Shown here one piece after another: positions 52,157 through 60,979 of a stretch of 64,000 nt of DNA. The translations under genes were made by a program, and so were the position numbers. Source of the DNA: Haloarchaeobius sp. FL176 (GTDB lineage: Archaea; Halobacteriota; Halobacteria; Halobacteriales; Natrialbaceae). Position 1 is the first letter of the stretch. Each line of letters begins with the position of its first letter. The notes under the pieces are model-generated. The model was not told where the DNA came from. It saw nothing but the letters and a program-made list of their open reading frames with translations, and made no database searches. Location of the stretch: the NCBI RefSeq assembly GCF_024609245.1, contig NZ_JANJYH010000002.1, forward strand, positions 434,001 to 498,000, read 5' to 3'.

Positions 52157-52255
52157 TCAGCCCCGGGGGTACCGCAGGTCGAACTCCCGGGCCAGCACGT
52201 CGTGCCACTCGTTCGGGTCGGCCGCGATGCGGTCGAAGTAGCGTACTGCGGCCAT
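52157..52255 (-). CDS. Small 32-residue ORF coupled to the flavin reductase gene
   Basis: The ATG at 52255 overlaps the stop of the upstream reductase gene as ATGA. The frame encodes MAAVRYFDRIAADPNEWHD and ends FDLRYPRG. It is acidic, ordered-looking and far from random composition. The 1- to 4-nt overlap implies translational coupling. I do not recognise a family and the ORF is short, so the call is tentative; its position argues for a partner or regulator of the reductase. Confidence 0.5.
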   Translation of the reverse strand: MAAVRYFDRIAADPNEWHDVLAREFDLRYPRG

Positions 52256-52836
52256 CAGTCGCCCGTCACCGGGTCGAACGTCTCGGTGACGGCGGTCGGG
52301 TACGACTCGACGCCGGCGTAGGCGACCAGCTCCTCGCCGAGCCGGTCGACGCGCTCGGCCAGGTCCGCATCGACGAGGTCGCCGTGGGTGAACGTCGACC
52401 CGGAGTTCCCGATGCCCACCTGCAGCGGCAGCGTCCAGGCGCCCACCGCCCGGGCGACCGACCGCATGTGTTCGAGCGCCGGCGTCGGGTGGCTCCCGCC
52501 GGCGACCGCAAGCAGGCCGACGGTCGTTCCCTCGAACTCGTCGAAGCCACAGTAGTCGAGCGCGGTCTTCAGCGGGGAGGCGTACGAGCCGTGGTACACC
52601 GGCGAGGCCAACAGGACGGCGTCGGCGGCTGCGACCCGTTCGCGGACTGCAGGCGCGTCGCCAGCGTCGGCGTCGTCGCCGTCCCGGGGCGGAAGGTCGT
52701 ACTCGCGGAGGTCGACCAGTTCCGTCGTCGCCCCCGCGGCCTCGGCGGCGGCGAGAGCACGGCGTGTCGCCGTCCGTGTGCCGCTGTCGCCGCTCAGACT
52801 CCCGCAGATACCGACCACGTGTACGGTTCGTTGCAT
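52255..52836 (-). CDS. NADPH-dependent FMN reductase
   Basis: The 193-residue flavodoxin-like protein starts VHVVGICGSLSGDSGTRTA, the FMN phosphate loop. ELVDLREYDLPP, DAVLLASPVYHGSYASPLKTALDY and GLLAVAGGSHPTPALEHMRS complete the family pattern. Such enzymes reduce FMN or quinones with NADPH. It is followed by the coupled 32-residue ORF and is convergent with the MFS gene. Confidence 0.92.
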   Translation of the reverse strand: MQRTVHVVGICGSLSGDSGTRTATRRALAAAEAAGATTELVDLREYDLPPRDGDDADAGDAPAVRERVAAADAVLLASPVYHGSYASPLKTALDYCGFDEFEGTTVGLLAVAGGSHPTPALEHMRSVARAVGAWTLPLQVGIGNSGSTFTHGDLVDADLAERVDRLGEELVAYAGVESYPTAVTETFDPVTGD

Positions 52837-52947
52837 GAATCCAGATGCCAGACAGAGCCACTAAAGCGCTCGCTGAAGCACGTTTTTGTACAGATTGTGG
52901 TAGCTCTCGGTCGGGGTTTTTTGTCCGTTCGCGACCGACAGCCGGGT

Positions 52948-53370
52948 ATGAGTCGTTCGTTCGGGGGTACCCTCCTCAGACTCCTCGTCTGGGCGTTCGT
53001 GCTGCTGATCGCGCTCTCCGTCGTGGGGACCGTCGTCGGACTGGTGCTCGGCATCCTCAGTGCGGTGTTCACTGTGGTCGTCGTGCTCGGGTTGCTCGCG
53101 GCGTTCGGCGCGGTCGCCGCCGGACTGGTCTCGCTGCTCGGCGGGAGCAGCGACGACGGGAGCGCGTCGGACTGGTTCGAGGCCGAGACCACCGTCGACA
53201 CGGAGCCGGCGGACGCTGCCACCGAAGCCGCCCGGCTCCGCGAGCGGTACGTCGCCGGCGAGATAGACGAAGTGGAGTTCGAGCGTCGGCTCGACCTGCT
53301 GCTCGACGACTCCGGGAGCGAGACGCTGCTGGACGACGACCGCGAGACGGAGTGGGAGTTCGACCGGTAA
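52948..53370 (+). CDS. SHOCT-domain membrane protein
   Basis: The 140-residue protein from the ATG at 52948 has two long hydrophobic segments (residues 8-35 and 38-65, VLGILSAVFTVVVVLGLLAAF). After an acidic linker the last 55 residues carry a SHOCT motif, AARLRERYVAGEIDEVEFERRLDLLL. SHOCT helices often sit at the end of small membrane proteins and may mediate oligomerisation. The DUF4097 lipoprotein gene follows convergently. Function unknown. Confidence 0.83.
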   Translation: MSRSFGGTLLRLLVWAFVLLIALSVVGTVVGLVLGILSAVFTVVVVLGLLAAFGAVAAGLVSLLGGSSDDGSASDWFEAETTVDTEPADAATEAARLRERYVAGEIDEVEFERRLDLLLDDSGSETLLDDDRETEWEFDR

Positions 53371-53379
53371 CGGGCCCCT

Positions 53380-54198
53380 TCAGAGCGAGCGGAGGGTCAC
53401 GTCGCCGGTCGTCGTCTCGGCAGTGACGCGGTCGCCGCCGCCGTTCAGGTCGCCGACGATTCGGTTCGAGCTGTCGGTCGAGCGGTCGAGTGACAGTCCC
53501 TGGACGGACACGTCGCCGACGCTGGTCTCCAGGTCGAACGTCGCTTCGAGCGCCGTGGCGGCACGGAGAGTCACGTCCCCGTTCGTCGTCTCGACGGGCA
53601 CGTCGCCACGGATAGCCTGTAGCTCGACGTCGATTTCCCCGTTGGTCGTCGCCGCCCGGTCCACCCCGGCGACACCCGTCACGTCGACGCCCCCGTTGGT
53701 CGTCTGCAGGCGCACGTACCCGTCGACGTCCTCGGCCTGCACCGGGCCGTTGGCGCTCGCGAGGGAGACGTCACCGGCGACGCCGGTCGCAGACACCTCT
53801 CCGTTGGCCGTCTCGACGGTGTCGACGGGGATGCCGGACGGAATCCCGACCTCGAAATCGACGGCGACCGGCCGCTCGATCAGGTCGCGGTTCTCTGGAT
53901 ACGCGGCCTGTATCAGCACGCCGCTGCCCGTCGAATCGATCTGAACTTCGACCGTGTCGAGTGCGTCCTGGCCACCGCGAGTGCGTTTGGTCGCGTCAAT
54001 CTGGACGGCCTCGGCGTCCGTGGCCGTCACTTCGATGGGGCCGTTCTGTCCCACCACGCTGACCGGAGTCCCCTCCTCGACGTCGACCTGTCGGTCGACC
54101 GTCTCGGTCACCTCCGTGCCGTCGTCGAGGAGGCTACAGCCCGCGAGGGCGGTGGGGAGGGCGATGCTCGCAGCAGCGAGGACCGTTCTGCGGCGCAT
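53380..54198 (-). CDS. DUF4097-type beta-repeat lipoprotein
   Basis: The 272-residue product from the ATG at 54198 has a Tat-like lipoprotein signal (MRRRTVLAAASIALPTALAGC). The mature protein is a run of short beta repeats with the recurring phrase TTNG/TANG/SANG (VETANGEVSATG, LASANGPVQAEDV, QTTNGGVDVTG, ATTNGEIDVEL, ETTNGDVTLRA). This is the DUF4097 parallel beta-helix pattern, common in envelope-stress-associated proteins. It probably lies on the outer face of the membrane. No enzyme residues are visible. Confidence 0.83.
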   Translation of the reverse strand: MRRRTVLAAASIALPTALAGCSLLDDGTEVTETVDRQVDVEEGTPVSVVGQNGPIEVTATDAEAVQIDATKRTRGGQDALDTVEVQIDSTGSGVLIQAAYPENRDLIERPVAVDFEVGIPSGIPVDTVETANGEVSATGVAGDVSLASANGPVQAEDVDGYVRLQTTNGGVDVTGVAGVDRAATTNGEIDVELQAIRGDVPVETTNGDVTLRAATALEATFDLETSVGDVSVQGLSLDRSTDSSNRIVGDLNGGGDRVTAETTTGDVTLRSL

Positions 54199-54309
54199 AC
54201 CTCGAACCACTGTTCAGCGCCACAAAAAACGCGGCCCTCACGCGACGCCTGCACGGGAATGGACGCGTCGGGTCGGTGTAACGTAGCCGGGCGTTCCCCG
54301 TCGAGTGAC

Positions 54310-55626
54310 CTACTCTCCTCCCCGCTCGACTGGTCGTGCCCGGGTCGAGTCGCCGACGAACGCGACTCCGTCGAAGGTCTCGCGGAGGTCGTACGCGGGG
54401 ACGTAGTCGCCGGGGTAGTCGTCAGCGTCGAACGTGGCACCGATGGAGTGGACCCGACGAGGTTCCGCGAGCCAGTCCTCCAGCGGCGACCCATCGTCGA
54501 CCGCGTCGAGGTCGAGCACCGCCGCGTCGCCGCCGAGCGTGTCGAACAGATTTGGCAGGCTCTCCGCCGGCGGGTCGGCTATCGACACCGCACGGGTCGG
54601 GGCGTCGCTGTCGGGGTCGTACACCTGGAACTCGCCACGGGCGAACTGGAGCGACAGCGCGTAGTAGTCGGCCCCGAACTCGCTGTCGAGGTCCTCGCCC
54701 ATCGTCTCGGCCGTCCAGTCCGGGGCCTCCACCTCGCCGCGCCGGACGTGGTCGTCGTGTGCCCAGACCGCGACTCGGTGCTCGTCCTCGTAGTCGAGGA
54801 GCCACGCGACGTTCTCGGCCATCGCAGCGTCGCGTACCTCGTAGGCCGCCTGCCCGTCGTCGTCGAGCTGTGCCTGCTTGAACGCGGTGGCCTGTTGCAG
54901 GACGCGGCAGTGTCGCCGAGCCAGTTCGAACGCCGACCGGGAGCTGGCCTCGACGTACGCGTCCTCGTTGGCCTCCAGGCGTGCGTCGAGGTCGGTGGCC
55001 AGGTCGATCGCTCGGTCCAGCTCGGTCTGGGCCTCAGCCACCGCATCGTCGTCGAGGTCGTAGGTAGAGAGCGGGTCGCCAGCGAGCGCGTCGCAGTCCG
55101 TCTCGACGGTCGCCAGATACTCCGGGTCGACCGCGGCGAGGTACTCGGAGAGCGCGGTCGCCGCTCCGGGCAGGTACTGTGCGTCGATACCGTGGAAGCG
55201 CACCCGCTCGGAGCGAGGGCGACTCTCGTTGTACTCGCGCATCCACTCGACCAGTGCGAGCACCTCCTCGGTGGCCCACGTCCAGAAGTAGATGTTCGCC
55301 AGTCCGTCGCGCGGGTCGCCATCGCCGTCGACGACGTACTCGTTCAGCGCCAGCGTCTCGGAGAAGTTCGCCTCGATGGCGAACAGCTGGTAGTCCAGTT
55401 CCGCGACCAGAAAACGGAACAGTCGGTGCTTGAACCGGAAGCACTCGCGGGTGCCGTGTGTCGACTCACCCATCCCGACGACGCGGACGTCGGCGAGTAC
55501 GTCACGCAGGGGGGCGAGGTCGTCGAGCGGCGCGGTCGGGTCCGTGCCGTCGAGGGCGACGGCGGTCTCGCCCAACTCCCCCACGAGCGCCTCGTCGAAT
55601 GTAGCGCCAACAGTCTCGTCTGCCAT
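54310..55626 (-). CDS. Erythromycin esterase family protein
   Basis: The 438-residue product has the Ere motifs: VVGMGESTHGTRECFRFKHRLFRFL with the catalytic histidine, FAIEANFSETLALNEYV with the glutamate, RFHGIDAQYLPGAATA and VAVWAHDDHVRRGEVE with a second histidine. The family is a TIKI/TraB relative that hydrolyses esters or lactones. The natural substrate in haloarchaea is unknown; resistance to macrolides is not implied. Confidence 0.9.
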   Translation of the reverse strand: MADETVGATFDEALVGELGETAVALDGTDPTAPLDDLAPLRDVLADVRVVGMGESTHGTRECFRFKHRLFRFLVAELDYQLFAIEANFSETLALNEYVVDGDGDPRDGLANIYFWTWATEEVLALVEWMREYNESRPRSERVRFHGIDAQYLPGAATALSEYLAAVDPEYLATVETDCDALAGDPLSTYDLDDDAVAEAQTELDRAIDLATDLDARLEANEDAYVEASSRSAFELARRHCRVLQQATAFKQAQLDDDGQAAYEVRDAAMAENVAWLLDYEDEHRVAVWAHDDHVRRGEVEAPDWTAETMGEDLDSEFGADYYALSLQFARGEFQVYDPDSDAPTRAVSIADPPAESLPNLFDTLGGDAAVLDLDAVDDGSPLEDWLAEPRRVHSIGATFDADDYPGDYVPAYDLRETFDGVAFVGDSTRARPVERGGE

Positions 55627-55677
55627 ACCTCGACCGACCGAGAGCGTCGGGATAAACGATGGGGTGGCATGTCACGC

Positions 55678-56613
55678 CTACACGAACGCGAACGGGACCA
55701 TCACCGCAAAGCCCACGACCAACCCGACGGCCAGCTCGGGGTAGCCCTTCGACTCCAACCGCTCGCCCGCCTCGAGCGCGTCCGGGATGAACTCGCTCAG
55801 CACGAGGAACACCATCGCCCCCGCTGCGAAGCCGAAGCCGAACGGGAGGAAGTCGCGTGCGTACCGGACGAACGCGAACGCGATGACAGCGCCGATGGGC
55901 TGGGGCAGGCTGGAGAACACCGCCGCGCCGACCATCCGCCAGCGGTTGACGCCCATCGCCCGCAGCGGGATGGAGATGGCCAGCCCCTCCGGGACGTTGT
56001 GGATGGAGATGGCGACGGTCATCATGATGGCCAGCACCGGTACGGTGAGCCCGAGCATGCCGATGCCGCCGGCCAGCCCCATGTCCGCGAAGGAGACGCC
56101 GATTGCGACGCCCTCCGGAAAGGAGTGGACGGTCAGGATGCCCAGGACGAGCACCAGCGTCTTCAGGTCGCCCTCCGCGACGAGTTCCGGGTTGACCAGC
56201 TCGGCGTGGTCGTGTGCGCTGTCAGCGTGCTCGTCGTGGTCCTCGGCCGGCTCACCGTGGTCGTGGACGCCCTCGACGGCTCCGCCGTCGGTAGCCTGTT
56301 CCGGGCCGTCGTCGGCATACTTGGCCACGTCCACACGCTCGAGCAGGTTGTCGGCGACGACGACGAGCAGCACGCCGACCACGACACCCGCGAGGAGGAC
56401 CGTCGGGAACCCCTCGCTGGCGGCGAGCCCCTCGTTCATCAGCCCGAAGATGGACGCCGAGATCATGATACCCGAGGCGACGCCCCAGAGCGCGACGTTC
56501 CACCGCTCGCTTACGTCGTCGACGAGGAAGAACGGCAGCGCGCCGAGTCCGGTTGCCAACGCGGTCGCCAGCCCGGCGAGGAAGACGACGACGAGATTTC
56601 CCACGAGGCTCAT
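55678..56613 (-). CDS. ZIP family divalent metal transporter
   Basis: The 311-residue product from the ATG at 56613 has eight hydrophobic segments. Metal-site motifs are TVHSFPEGVAIG and ISIHNVPEGLAIS in the fourth and fifth helices. A histidine/acid-rich loop of about 40 residues (EDHDEHADSAHDHAEL) between helices three and four may bind metal. It probably imports zinc, iron or manganese. Confidence 0.93.
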   Translation of the reverse strand: MSLVGNLVVVFLAGLATALATGLGALPFFLVDDVSERWNVALWGVASGIMISASIFGLMNEGLAASEGFPTVLLAGVVVGVLLVVVADNLLERVDVAKYADDGPEQATDGGAVEGVHDHGEPAEDHDEHADSAHDHAELVNPELVAEGDLKTLVLVLGILTVHSFPEGVAIGVSFADMGLAGGIGMLGLTVPVLAIMMTVAISIHNVPEGLAISIPLRAMGVNRWRMVGAAVFSSLPQPIGAVIAFAFVRYARDFLPFGFGFAAGAMVFLVLSEFIPDALEAGERLESKGYPELAVGLVVGFAVMVPFAFV

Positions 56614-56706
56614 GTGTGATGCTACTGGCTCGGGAGAGATAAGTTCTATCACTTTAGCTACAATTTTTCGGTCGGCCTAAACGCCGGGTGTCGACGAGTG
56701 GGATCG

Positions 56707-57009
56707 CTACAGCGACCCCGACCGCAGTTCCTGTTCGCTCATGTGCAGCCACTCGTCTATCTTGTCGTTCATGAGTTCCCTGTCGTCCTTGAAGCCCCAC
56801 TTGCTCAGGTCCTCCTCAGCGACCACCGTCTGACTCGGATGGTGTAGCGCGACCACGAAGGGACGAAACCGAATCAACCCCGTCTTGATGAAGACCCCGA
56901 CGAAGGCGTACTCTCCCTCTATCTCGACCCGATGGAACTTCTTCGTCCCACTGTACTCGCTCTTCGCGTAGTTCCGCACCTGCGACTTCACTTCAGGGAC
57001 TCCTATCAT
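56707..57009 (-). CDS. Hypothetical, possible accessory gene beside tRNA-Pro
   Basis: The 100-residue product starts at an ATG at 57009, about 28 nt after an AT-rich box (CTTATTATACCC on the minus strand). It is less acidic and its DNA is lower in GC than neighbours. It looks alpha/beta (KKFHRVEIEGEYAFVGVFI, RFRPFVVALHHPSQTVVAEEDLSKWGF). I do not recognise the family. The base composition and nearness to a tRNA gene suggest recent acquisition, which is inference. Confidence 0.62.
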   Translation of the reverse strand: MIGVPEVKSQVRNYAKSEYSGTKKFHRVEIEGEYAFVGVFIKTGLIRFRPFVVALHHPSQTVVAEEDLSKWGFKDDRELMNDKIDEWLHMSEQELRSGSL

Positions 57010-57051
57010 TACTATGTGCTTTCATGTCGGGTATAATAAGTCGTCGGGGCG

Positions 57052-57267
57052 GGCGACTCTGCTGGCGAAAACCCGTTCGTCGTGCAGTTCGTCGAAGCCC
57101 CAGCTCGGGTCGGAAATCCGCGCGCACTACTTACACCAGAAGTGGATGCTCGCGGGCTACGGCTTCTGGTGTTCGCGCCGAAGAAGCCCGTCGGGCGTGA
57201 TGCCGAAGTGGTCGGCGCTCACGGGAACCACCTCGACGGCTGTCGCTGGTGGCATGTGAGTATCTAA
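57052..57267 (+). pseudogene. Possible C-terminal remnant of an unknown gene
   Basis: After a TAA near 57043-57045 a frame stays open to TAA at 57265-57267, reading FVVQFVEAPARVGNPRALLT then RLLVFAPKKPVGRDAEVV and GCRWWHVSI. Composition is protein-like but the only start is a GTG at 57082, which would give 61 residues without a promoter. I take it as a truncated tail. The other part of 57010-57417 has no gene. It contains a GGTTGC/GCAACC inverted repeat (57364-57386) around a GAGCGTAGCGA-type core. Confidence 0.35.
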
Positions 57268-57417
57268 GGAAACAGGCTCTCAACCCGAGGGTTTGATCTT
57301 CGGGCGTTTCGGATAGGTATACTCTCCGTTGTTGGAGGGTTACAAAATTTCGAGTGGGACCACGGTTGCTCGCTACGCTCGCAACCTGATCACATTTCTC
57401 TCACGAAGAATTCGAAG

Positions 57418-57488
57418 TGGGACCGCCGAGAATTGAACTCGGGTCCTACGGACCCCATCCGCAGAGGATACCACTACCCCACGGTCCC
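57418..57488 (-). tRNA. tRNA-Pro (GGG)
   Basis: The minus strand folds into a 71-nt tRNA. The acceptor is GGGACCG/CGGTCCC, the anticodon stem TGCGG/CCGTA and the loop ATGGGGT, giving anticodon GGG. The T arm is CCGAG/TTCAATT/CTCGG. The variable loop has four bases. No intron. The discriminator is A; a short copy of the 3' end (GTGGGACC in plus-strand sense) recurs about 62 nt downstream of the gene at 57354-57361. Confidence 0.9.
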
Positions 57489-57543
57489 GTACGTCAACTG
57501 ATGCCCGTTTGCCGTTTAAGCGTGTCGTTTCGTCGGCACCACG

Positions 57544-58449
57544 CTACACCAGCACGCGCTCCAACTCGACGACGGTGCCCGATTCGGCGTCGGGGTCGCC
57601 GACGAGCGTCCCCAGACAGACGGCGGTGCCGCCGGGCAGGTAGCAGGCTACCAAGTCACCCTGCTCGCCGCCGTCGACGCTGATGACGCCGGGGGAGTAC
57701 ACCTGTGCGCCCTGGGCCACCTGTTCGGCGGCAGACGGGGCGATCGTCACGCTGGGGAGGTGCGTGAGCGCGCGCTCGGCGGGCTGGACGACATCTCGCA
57801 GGGGTTCCTCGTCGCCGTCCTCGACCCAGAATTCGAGCGCATCGACGAGGTCGTGGTAGCTGACGAGCGTCGAGTCGTCGAAGGGGTCGGTGGCGGTCCT
57901 GCGGAGGTGCCCCATGTGCGCGCCGGTGCCGAGCGCGAGGCCGAGGTCGTGGCAGAGCTTCCGAATGTAGGTGCCGGACTCACAGCGGATGCGGACGAGG
58001 GCGCGGCGGTCCTCGACCTCCAGCACGTCGAGGTCGTGGACCTCGCGGACCCGGAGGCGGCGCGTGACCGCGCTCTTCCGGGGTGGTTTCTGGTAGAGCG
58101 GGGCCTCGAACTCGCTGGCGACGGCCTCGACGTCGCCGGGGGCGCGGCCGTGGAGTTCGAGCACGGCGACGTACTCCTTGGTGCCTTCGAGGAACACCTG
58201 GGCGAGGCGGGTGGCGTCGCCGAACAGCGTCGGGAGACAGCCGGTGACCTTCGGGTCCAGCGTGCCGGAGTGGGCGGCCTCCTCGACGGTGACGTCGCTG
58301 CCGGCGCGGTCGAGGGCGTCGGCGACGGCGTCGCGGCACCAGCCTGTGAACTGGTGGGCCGACGGGCCGGCGGGCTTGTCGAGATTGACGACGCCGAACT
58401 CGAGCAGTTCGGCGGGCGGGCGCTCGTCGGGCGGTGCGCGCAGGGACAT
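57544..58449 (-). CDS. cbf5: tRNA/rRNA pseudouridine synthase Cbf5 (TruB family)
   Basis: The 301-residue product has the catalytic-aspartate motif HSGTLDPKVTGCLPTLFG near residue 60-77, NLDKPAGPSAHQF at the start and the sugar-binding CESGTYIRKLCHDLG. The C-terminal 80 residues are a PUA domain (AQVYSPGVISVDGGEQGDLVACYL). It is the catalytic subunit of archaeal H/ACA ribonucleoproteins and can also modify tRNA. It ends the adk-DUF106-cmk-cbf5 cluster, 3 nt after cmk. Confidence 0.96.
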   Translation of the reverse strand: MSLRAPPDERPPAELLEFGVVNLDKPAGPSAHQFTGWCRDAVADALDRAGSDVTVEEAAHSGTLDPKVTGCLPTLFGDATRLAQVFLEGTKEYVAVLELHGRAPGDVEAVASEFEAPLYQKPPRKSAVTRRLRVREVHDLDVLEVEDRRALVRIRCESGTYIRKLCHDLGLALGTGAHMGHLRRTATDPFDDSTLVSYHDLVDALEFWVEDGDEEPLRDVVQPAERALTHLPSVTIAPSAAEQVAQGAQVYSPGVISVDGGEQGDLVACYLPGGTAVCLGTLVGDPDAESGTVVELERVLV

Positions 58450-58452
58450 GGG

Positions 58453-59028
58453 TCAGAACTCGTAGTCGAGCTCGACGGGCGCTTTCCCCTCGTCGGTCTC
58501 GGGGTCGTAGGACTCGACGGCCTCGACGAGGACGTGCTGGACGTGCTCGGCGTTCCAGCGCGCGGTGTTGACGCTCAGGTCGTAGATGGAGAGGTCGCCG
58601 ATGTCGATACCGTAGTACTCGTGGTAGCGCTGGGCCTCGCTGGACTCGCGGGCCGCGGTCTCCTCGCGGGCGAGTGCGGCGTCCTTGTCCTCGCGGTCGG
58701 CGATGCGCTCGCCACGTACCGCGAGGGGGGCGTCGAGCCAGAAGCGGAAGTCGGCCTGTTCGGCTGCGAGCCAGCCGGCGAGCCGTGATTCGAGCACGAG
58801 GTCGTCGCGTTCGACGGCGATCTCGCGGAGGCGTCGGTCGAGGTCGCGGTCGATATCCTCGTCCTCCTCGGCGAGTTTGTTGAACTCGAGCGGTGTATAG
58901 CCGCGTTCGTCGGCGAGTTCTCGGAAGATATCGCCGCCGGAGACGTGATCGAGGTCGAACGCATCGGCCAGCCCGGCCGCAGTGGTGCTCTTGCCACTGC
59001 CCGGCGGGCCGGAGACGGTGAGCAACAT
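58453..59028 (-). CDS. cmk: Cytidylate kinase (archaeal type)
   Basis: The 191-residue product has P-loop [20 protein letters not shown], the CMP-site sequence [16 protein letters not shown] and a lid-type arginine region ([19 protein letters not shown]). Archaeal Cmk is shorter than the bacterial enzyme and lies in the conserved gene order with DUF106 and cbf5. It phosphorylates CMP and dCMP. Confidence 0.95.
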   Translation of the reverse strand: MLLTVSGPPGSGKSTTAAGLADAFDLDHVSGGDIFRELADERGYTPLEFNKLAEEDEDIDRDLDRRLREIAVERDDLVLESRLAGWLAAEQADFRFWLDAPLAVRGERIADREDKDAALAREETAARESSEAQRYHEYYGIDIGDLSIYDLSVNTARWNAEHVQHVLVEAVESYDPETDEGKAPVELDYEF

Positions 59029-59102
59029 ATCCTATCTGCGCGGGTGCCGGTAAAATGGGTTGTGATTGGACGGCGGGCGGACGGCCGCGGTGTGTGCCGG
59101 CC

Positions 59103-60008
59103 CTACGTCGGCGTCGCGTCGAGGTCCAGCGTCTTCCGGAGCAGCTGGGTGAACCCCATCGAGCACAGGAAGTACCAGACGATCCACGCGGGCATCGGGC
59201 CGACCGCGCCCTGCATCCACTCGCGTTCGCCGAAGATGGGCAGCACCATGCCCTGCTCGGCCGCCACGAGGTGGCCGCCGTCGAGGATGGTCCAGTACAT
59301 CCAGAGGAAGGCGGGGATGGTGAGGAGCATGATCCACGCCATCGGGCGGAAGTTCTCCTTCATCATCTCCCCCTGGTCGCCGAGGGCGTCCATCTTCTCG
59401 TCCTGGATGCGGTCGAGCGCAGCGTCGTCACCGCGCTCCTTGGCGGCCTCCTCGCGCTCGGTGATATCCTGCATCTTCTGTTGAATCTGCTTGACCTTGC
59501 TCCGGTCGACCATGTTCGCCTGCAGGAGCGTCGAGTAGAGGCCGGTGATGAGTGCCAGCGAGAGGATGACCGCGTAGAACGGAAGCACGTCGTTGAGTGG
59601 CTCGAAGACGACGTTGATGGTGCTCCCGACAGCGTTGCGGATCGGGTTGTAGTAGTAGCCGGCCATCATGCCGAGCGCGACGACCGCCGCGAGCTTGTCG
59701 CGGGTGTGCCAGCCCGAGCTCTCGCTGTCGACCTCGATGCTCTCGCTGGCGACGGTGATGTCGTCCTCGAGTACGTCGGTGACGGCGTCCGGGTCGACGA
59801 CCACGAAGCCGTCCTCCTGCTCGCGGAGGATCGCACTCTGGATGAGTCGTCCCCAGCGGCCGCTGTCCATGCCGTCCTCGTCTTTGACGTCCTTCCACTC
59901 GACCTCGCCGTCCCCGTCGTCGGAGGCGTCCATGACGACCTGGAGCGCCTCCGACGTCCCGGGGTTGTCCGAGAGGAAGTCCTGTATGTCTTCTGCCGTC
60001 CAGGCCAT
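59103..60008 (-). CDS. DUF106/EMC3-like membrane protein
   Basis: The 301-residue protein has an N-terminal acidic domain of about 100 residues, then a membrane segment, a conserved cytosolic coiled-coil loop (VDRSKVKQIQQKMQDITER) and two further hydrophobic segments (FRPMAWIMLLTIPAFLWMYW). This is the archaeal DUF106 plan, related to EMC3, TMCO1 and YidC/Oxa1 insertases. It probably helps insert membrane proteins. It lies 36 nt after adk in the conserved cluster. Confidence 0.9.
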   Translation of the reverse strand: MAWTAEDIQDFLSDNPGTSEALQVVMDASDDGDGEVEWKDVKDEDGMDSGRWGRLIQSAILREQEDGFVVVDPDAVTDVLEDDITVASESIEVDSESSGWHTRDKLAAVVALGMMAGYYYNPIRNAVGSTINVVFEPLNDVLPFYAVILSLALITGLYSTLLQANMVDRSKVKQIQQKMQDITEREEAAKERGDDAALDRIQDEKMDALGDQGEMMKENFRPMAWIMLLTIPAFLWMYWTILDGGHLVAAEQGMVLPIFGEREWMQGAVGPMPAWIVWYFLCSMGFTQLLRKTLDLDATPT

Positions 60009-60044
60009 ATGAGAGCCTCTAGGCAGTCGTGGGATAAGAGTCTT

Positions 60045-60695
60045 TTACTCTGTGACTGCCTCGATGGCGGCCTTCACGTCGCTCCAGACCTCGTTCGGGG
60101 CCTGTTCGCCGTCGACGGCGACGAACTCGTCGGTGCCCTCGTAGTACTCGACGACCGGGAGCGTGTTCTCCTCGAACACGTCGAGGCGGTTCTCGGCGGC
60201 CTCCTCCGTGTCGTCCTCGCGCTGGACGAGCTCGCCGCCGCACTCGTCACAGACGCCCGGCTCCTCGGGCTGGCTGTACTTCACGTGGAAGTTCGCGCCG
60301 CAGTCATCGCAGACGCGGCGGCCCGTGAGCCGGTCGATCAGCTCCGAGCGGTCGACGTCGAGGTAGAGAACGAGGTCGAGGTCGGTCATGTCCGCGAGCT
60401 CCTCGGCCTGCTCTAGGTTGCGGGGGTAGCCGTCGAGGACGTAGCCATCGGCCGAGGAGAGCGCCTCCTCGACGATGGCGTTGACGACCGCGTCGGGGAC
60501 GAGGTCGCCGGCGTCCATGTACTCGCCGGGGGTGTCGTACTCGAAGTCCATGTCCGAGATATCCATCTCCTTGTTCGAGCGGAGCGCGTCGCCCGTGGTG
60601 ACGTGCTCGACGCCGAACTCGTCGACGATGTTGGCGGACTGGGTTCCCTTGCCTGCGCCCGGTGCACCGAGGATGAGGATGTGCGGACTGCTCAT
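60045..60695 (-). CDS. adk: Adenylate kinase
   Basis: The 216-residue product from the ATG at 60695 ([20 protein letters not shown]) has P-loop GAPGAGKGT, the AMP-site TTGDALRSN and [12 protein letters not shown]. The lid holds four cysteines (CDDCG, then CDECGG) for zinc, giving extra stability. It interconverts ATP, AMP and ADP. A frame extended to 60746 is unnecessary. Confidence 0.97.
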   Translation of the reverse strand: MSSPHILILGAPGAGKGTQSANIVDEFGVEHVTTGDALRSNKEMDISDMDFEYDTPGEYMDAGDLVPDAVVNAIVEEALSSADGYVLDGYPRNLEQAEELADMTDLDLVLYLDVDRSELIDRLTGRRVCDDCGANFHVKYSQPEEPGVCDECGGELVQREDDTEEAAENRLDVFEENTLPVVEYYEGTDEFVAVDGEQAPNEVWSDVKAAIEAVTE

Positions 60696-60789
60696 ACGTG
60701 GCTGCTCGAACCCGGCACGTAAAGAGTTAAAGAAAACGGCTGGCACGGGGGGGGGGGCGACCGCAGCGGACCGCCCGTCGGGTTGTCGA

Positions 60790-60890
60790 GGGGACCGACC
60801 GACGGCTCGTCGCGCGATTACTCGTCCCGGTGATGGTCAGCTCGAAGCTGGCCGAGCCCCAGTAGCCCGACAGCGAGTCCGAGACTCTCA
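60790..60890 (-). pseudogene. Fragment of a third halolysin C-terminal domain
   Basis: Minus-strand translation gives [17 protein letters not shown], which matches the start of the C-terminal (PPC-like) domain of the second halolysin (SLSGYWDSKSYTYT) and less closely that of the first (YLYGYYDSDDYTWT). The frame then runs into unrelated sequence. It lies downstream of halolysin 1 on the same strand, as expected for a decayed tandem copy. The rest of 60696-60979 contains a run of 11 G (60747-60757) and no gene. Confidence 0.5.
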
Positions 60891-60979
60891 CTCGCTCGAT
60901 GGCCCCACGGAGAAACCCGCAAATTCAGCAAAAAATACGCGTGAACGATTGGTTCGATGGCTCGATGCGGTGGCGCGCG

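Noticed and set aside
54259-56619. 786-residue plus-strand frame across two minus-strand genes
   Set aside because: It spans both the erythromycin-esterase and ZIP genes and the gap between them, which no real gene would do; composition is a shadow.
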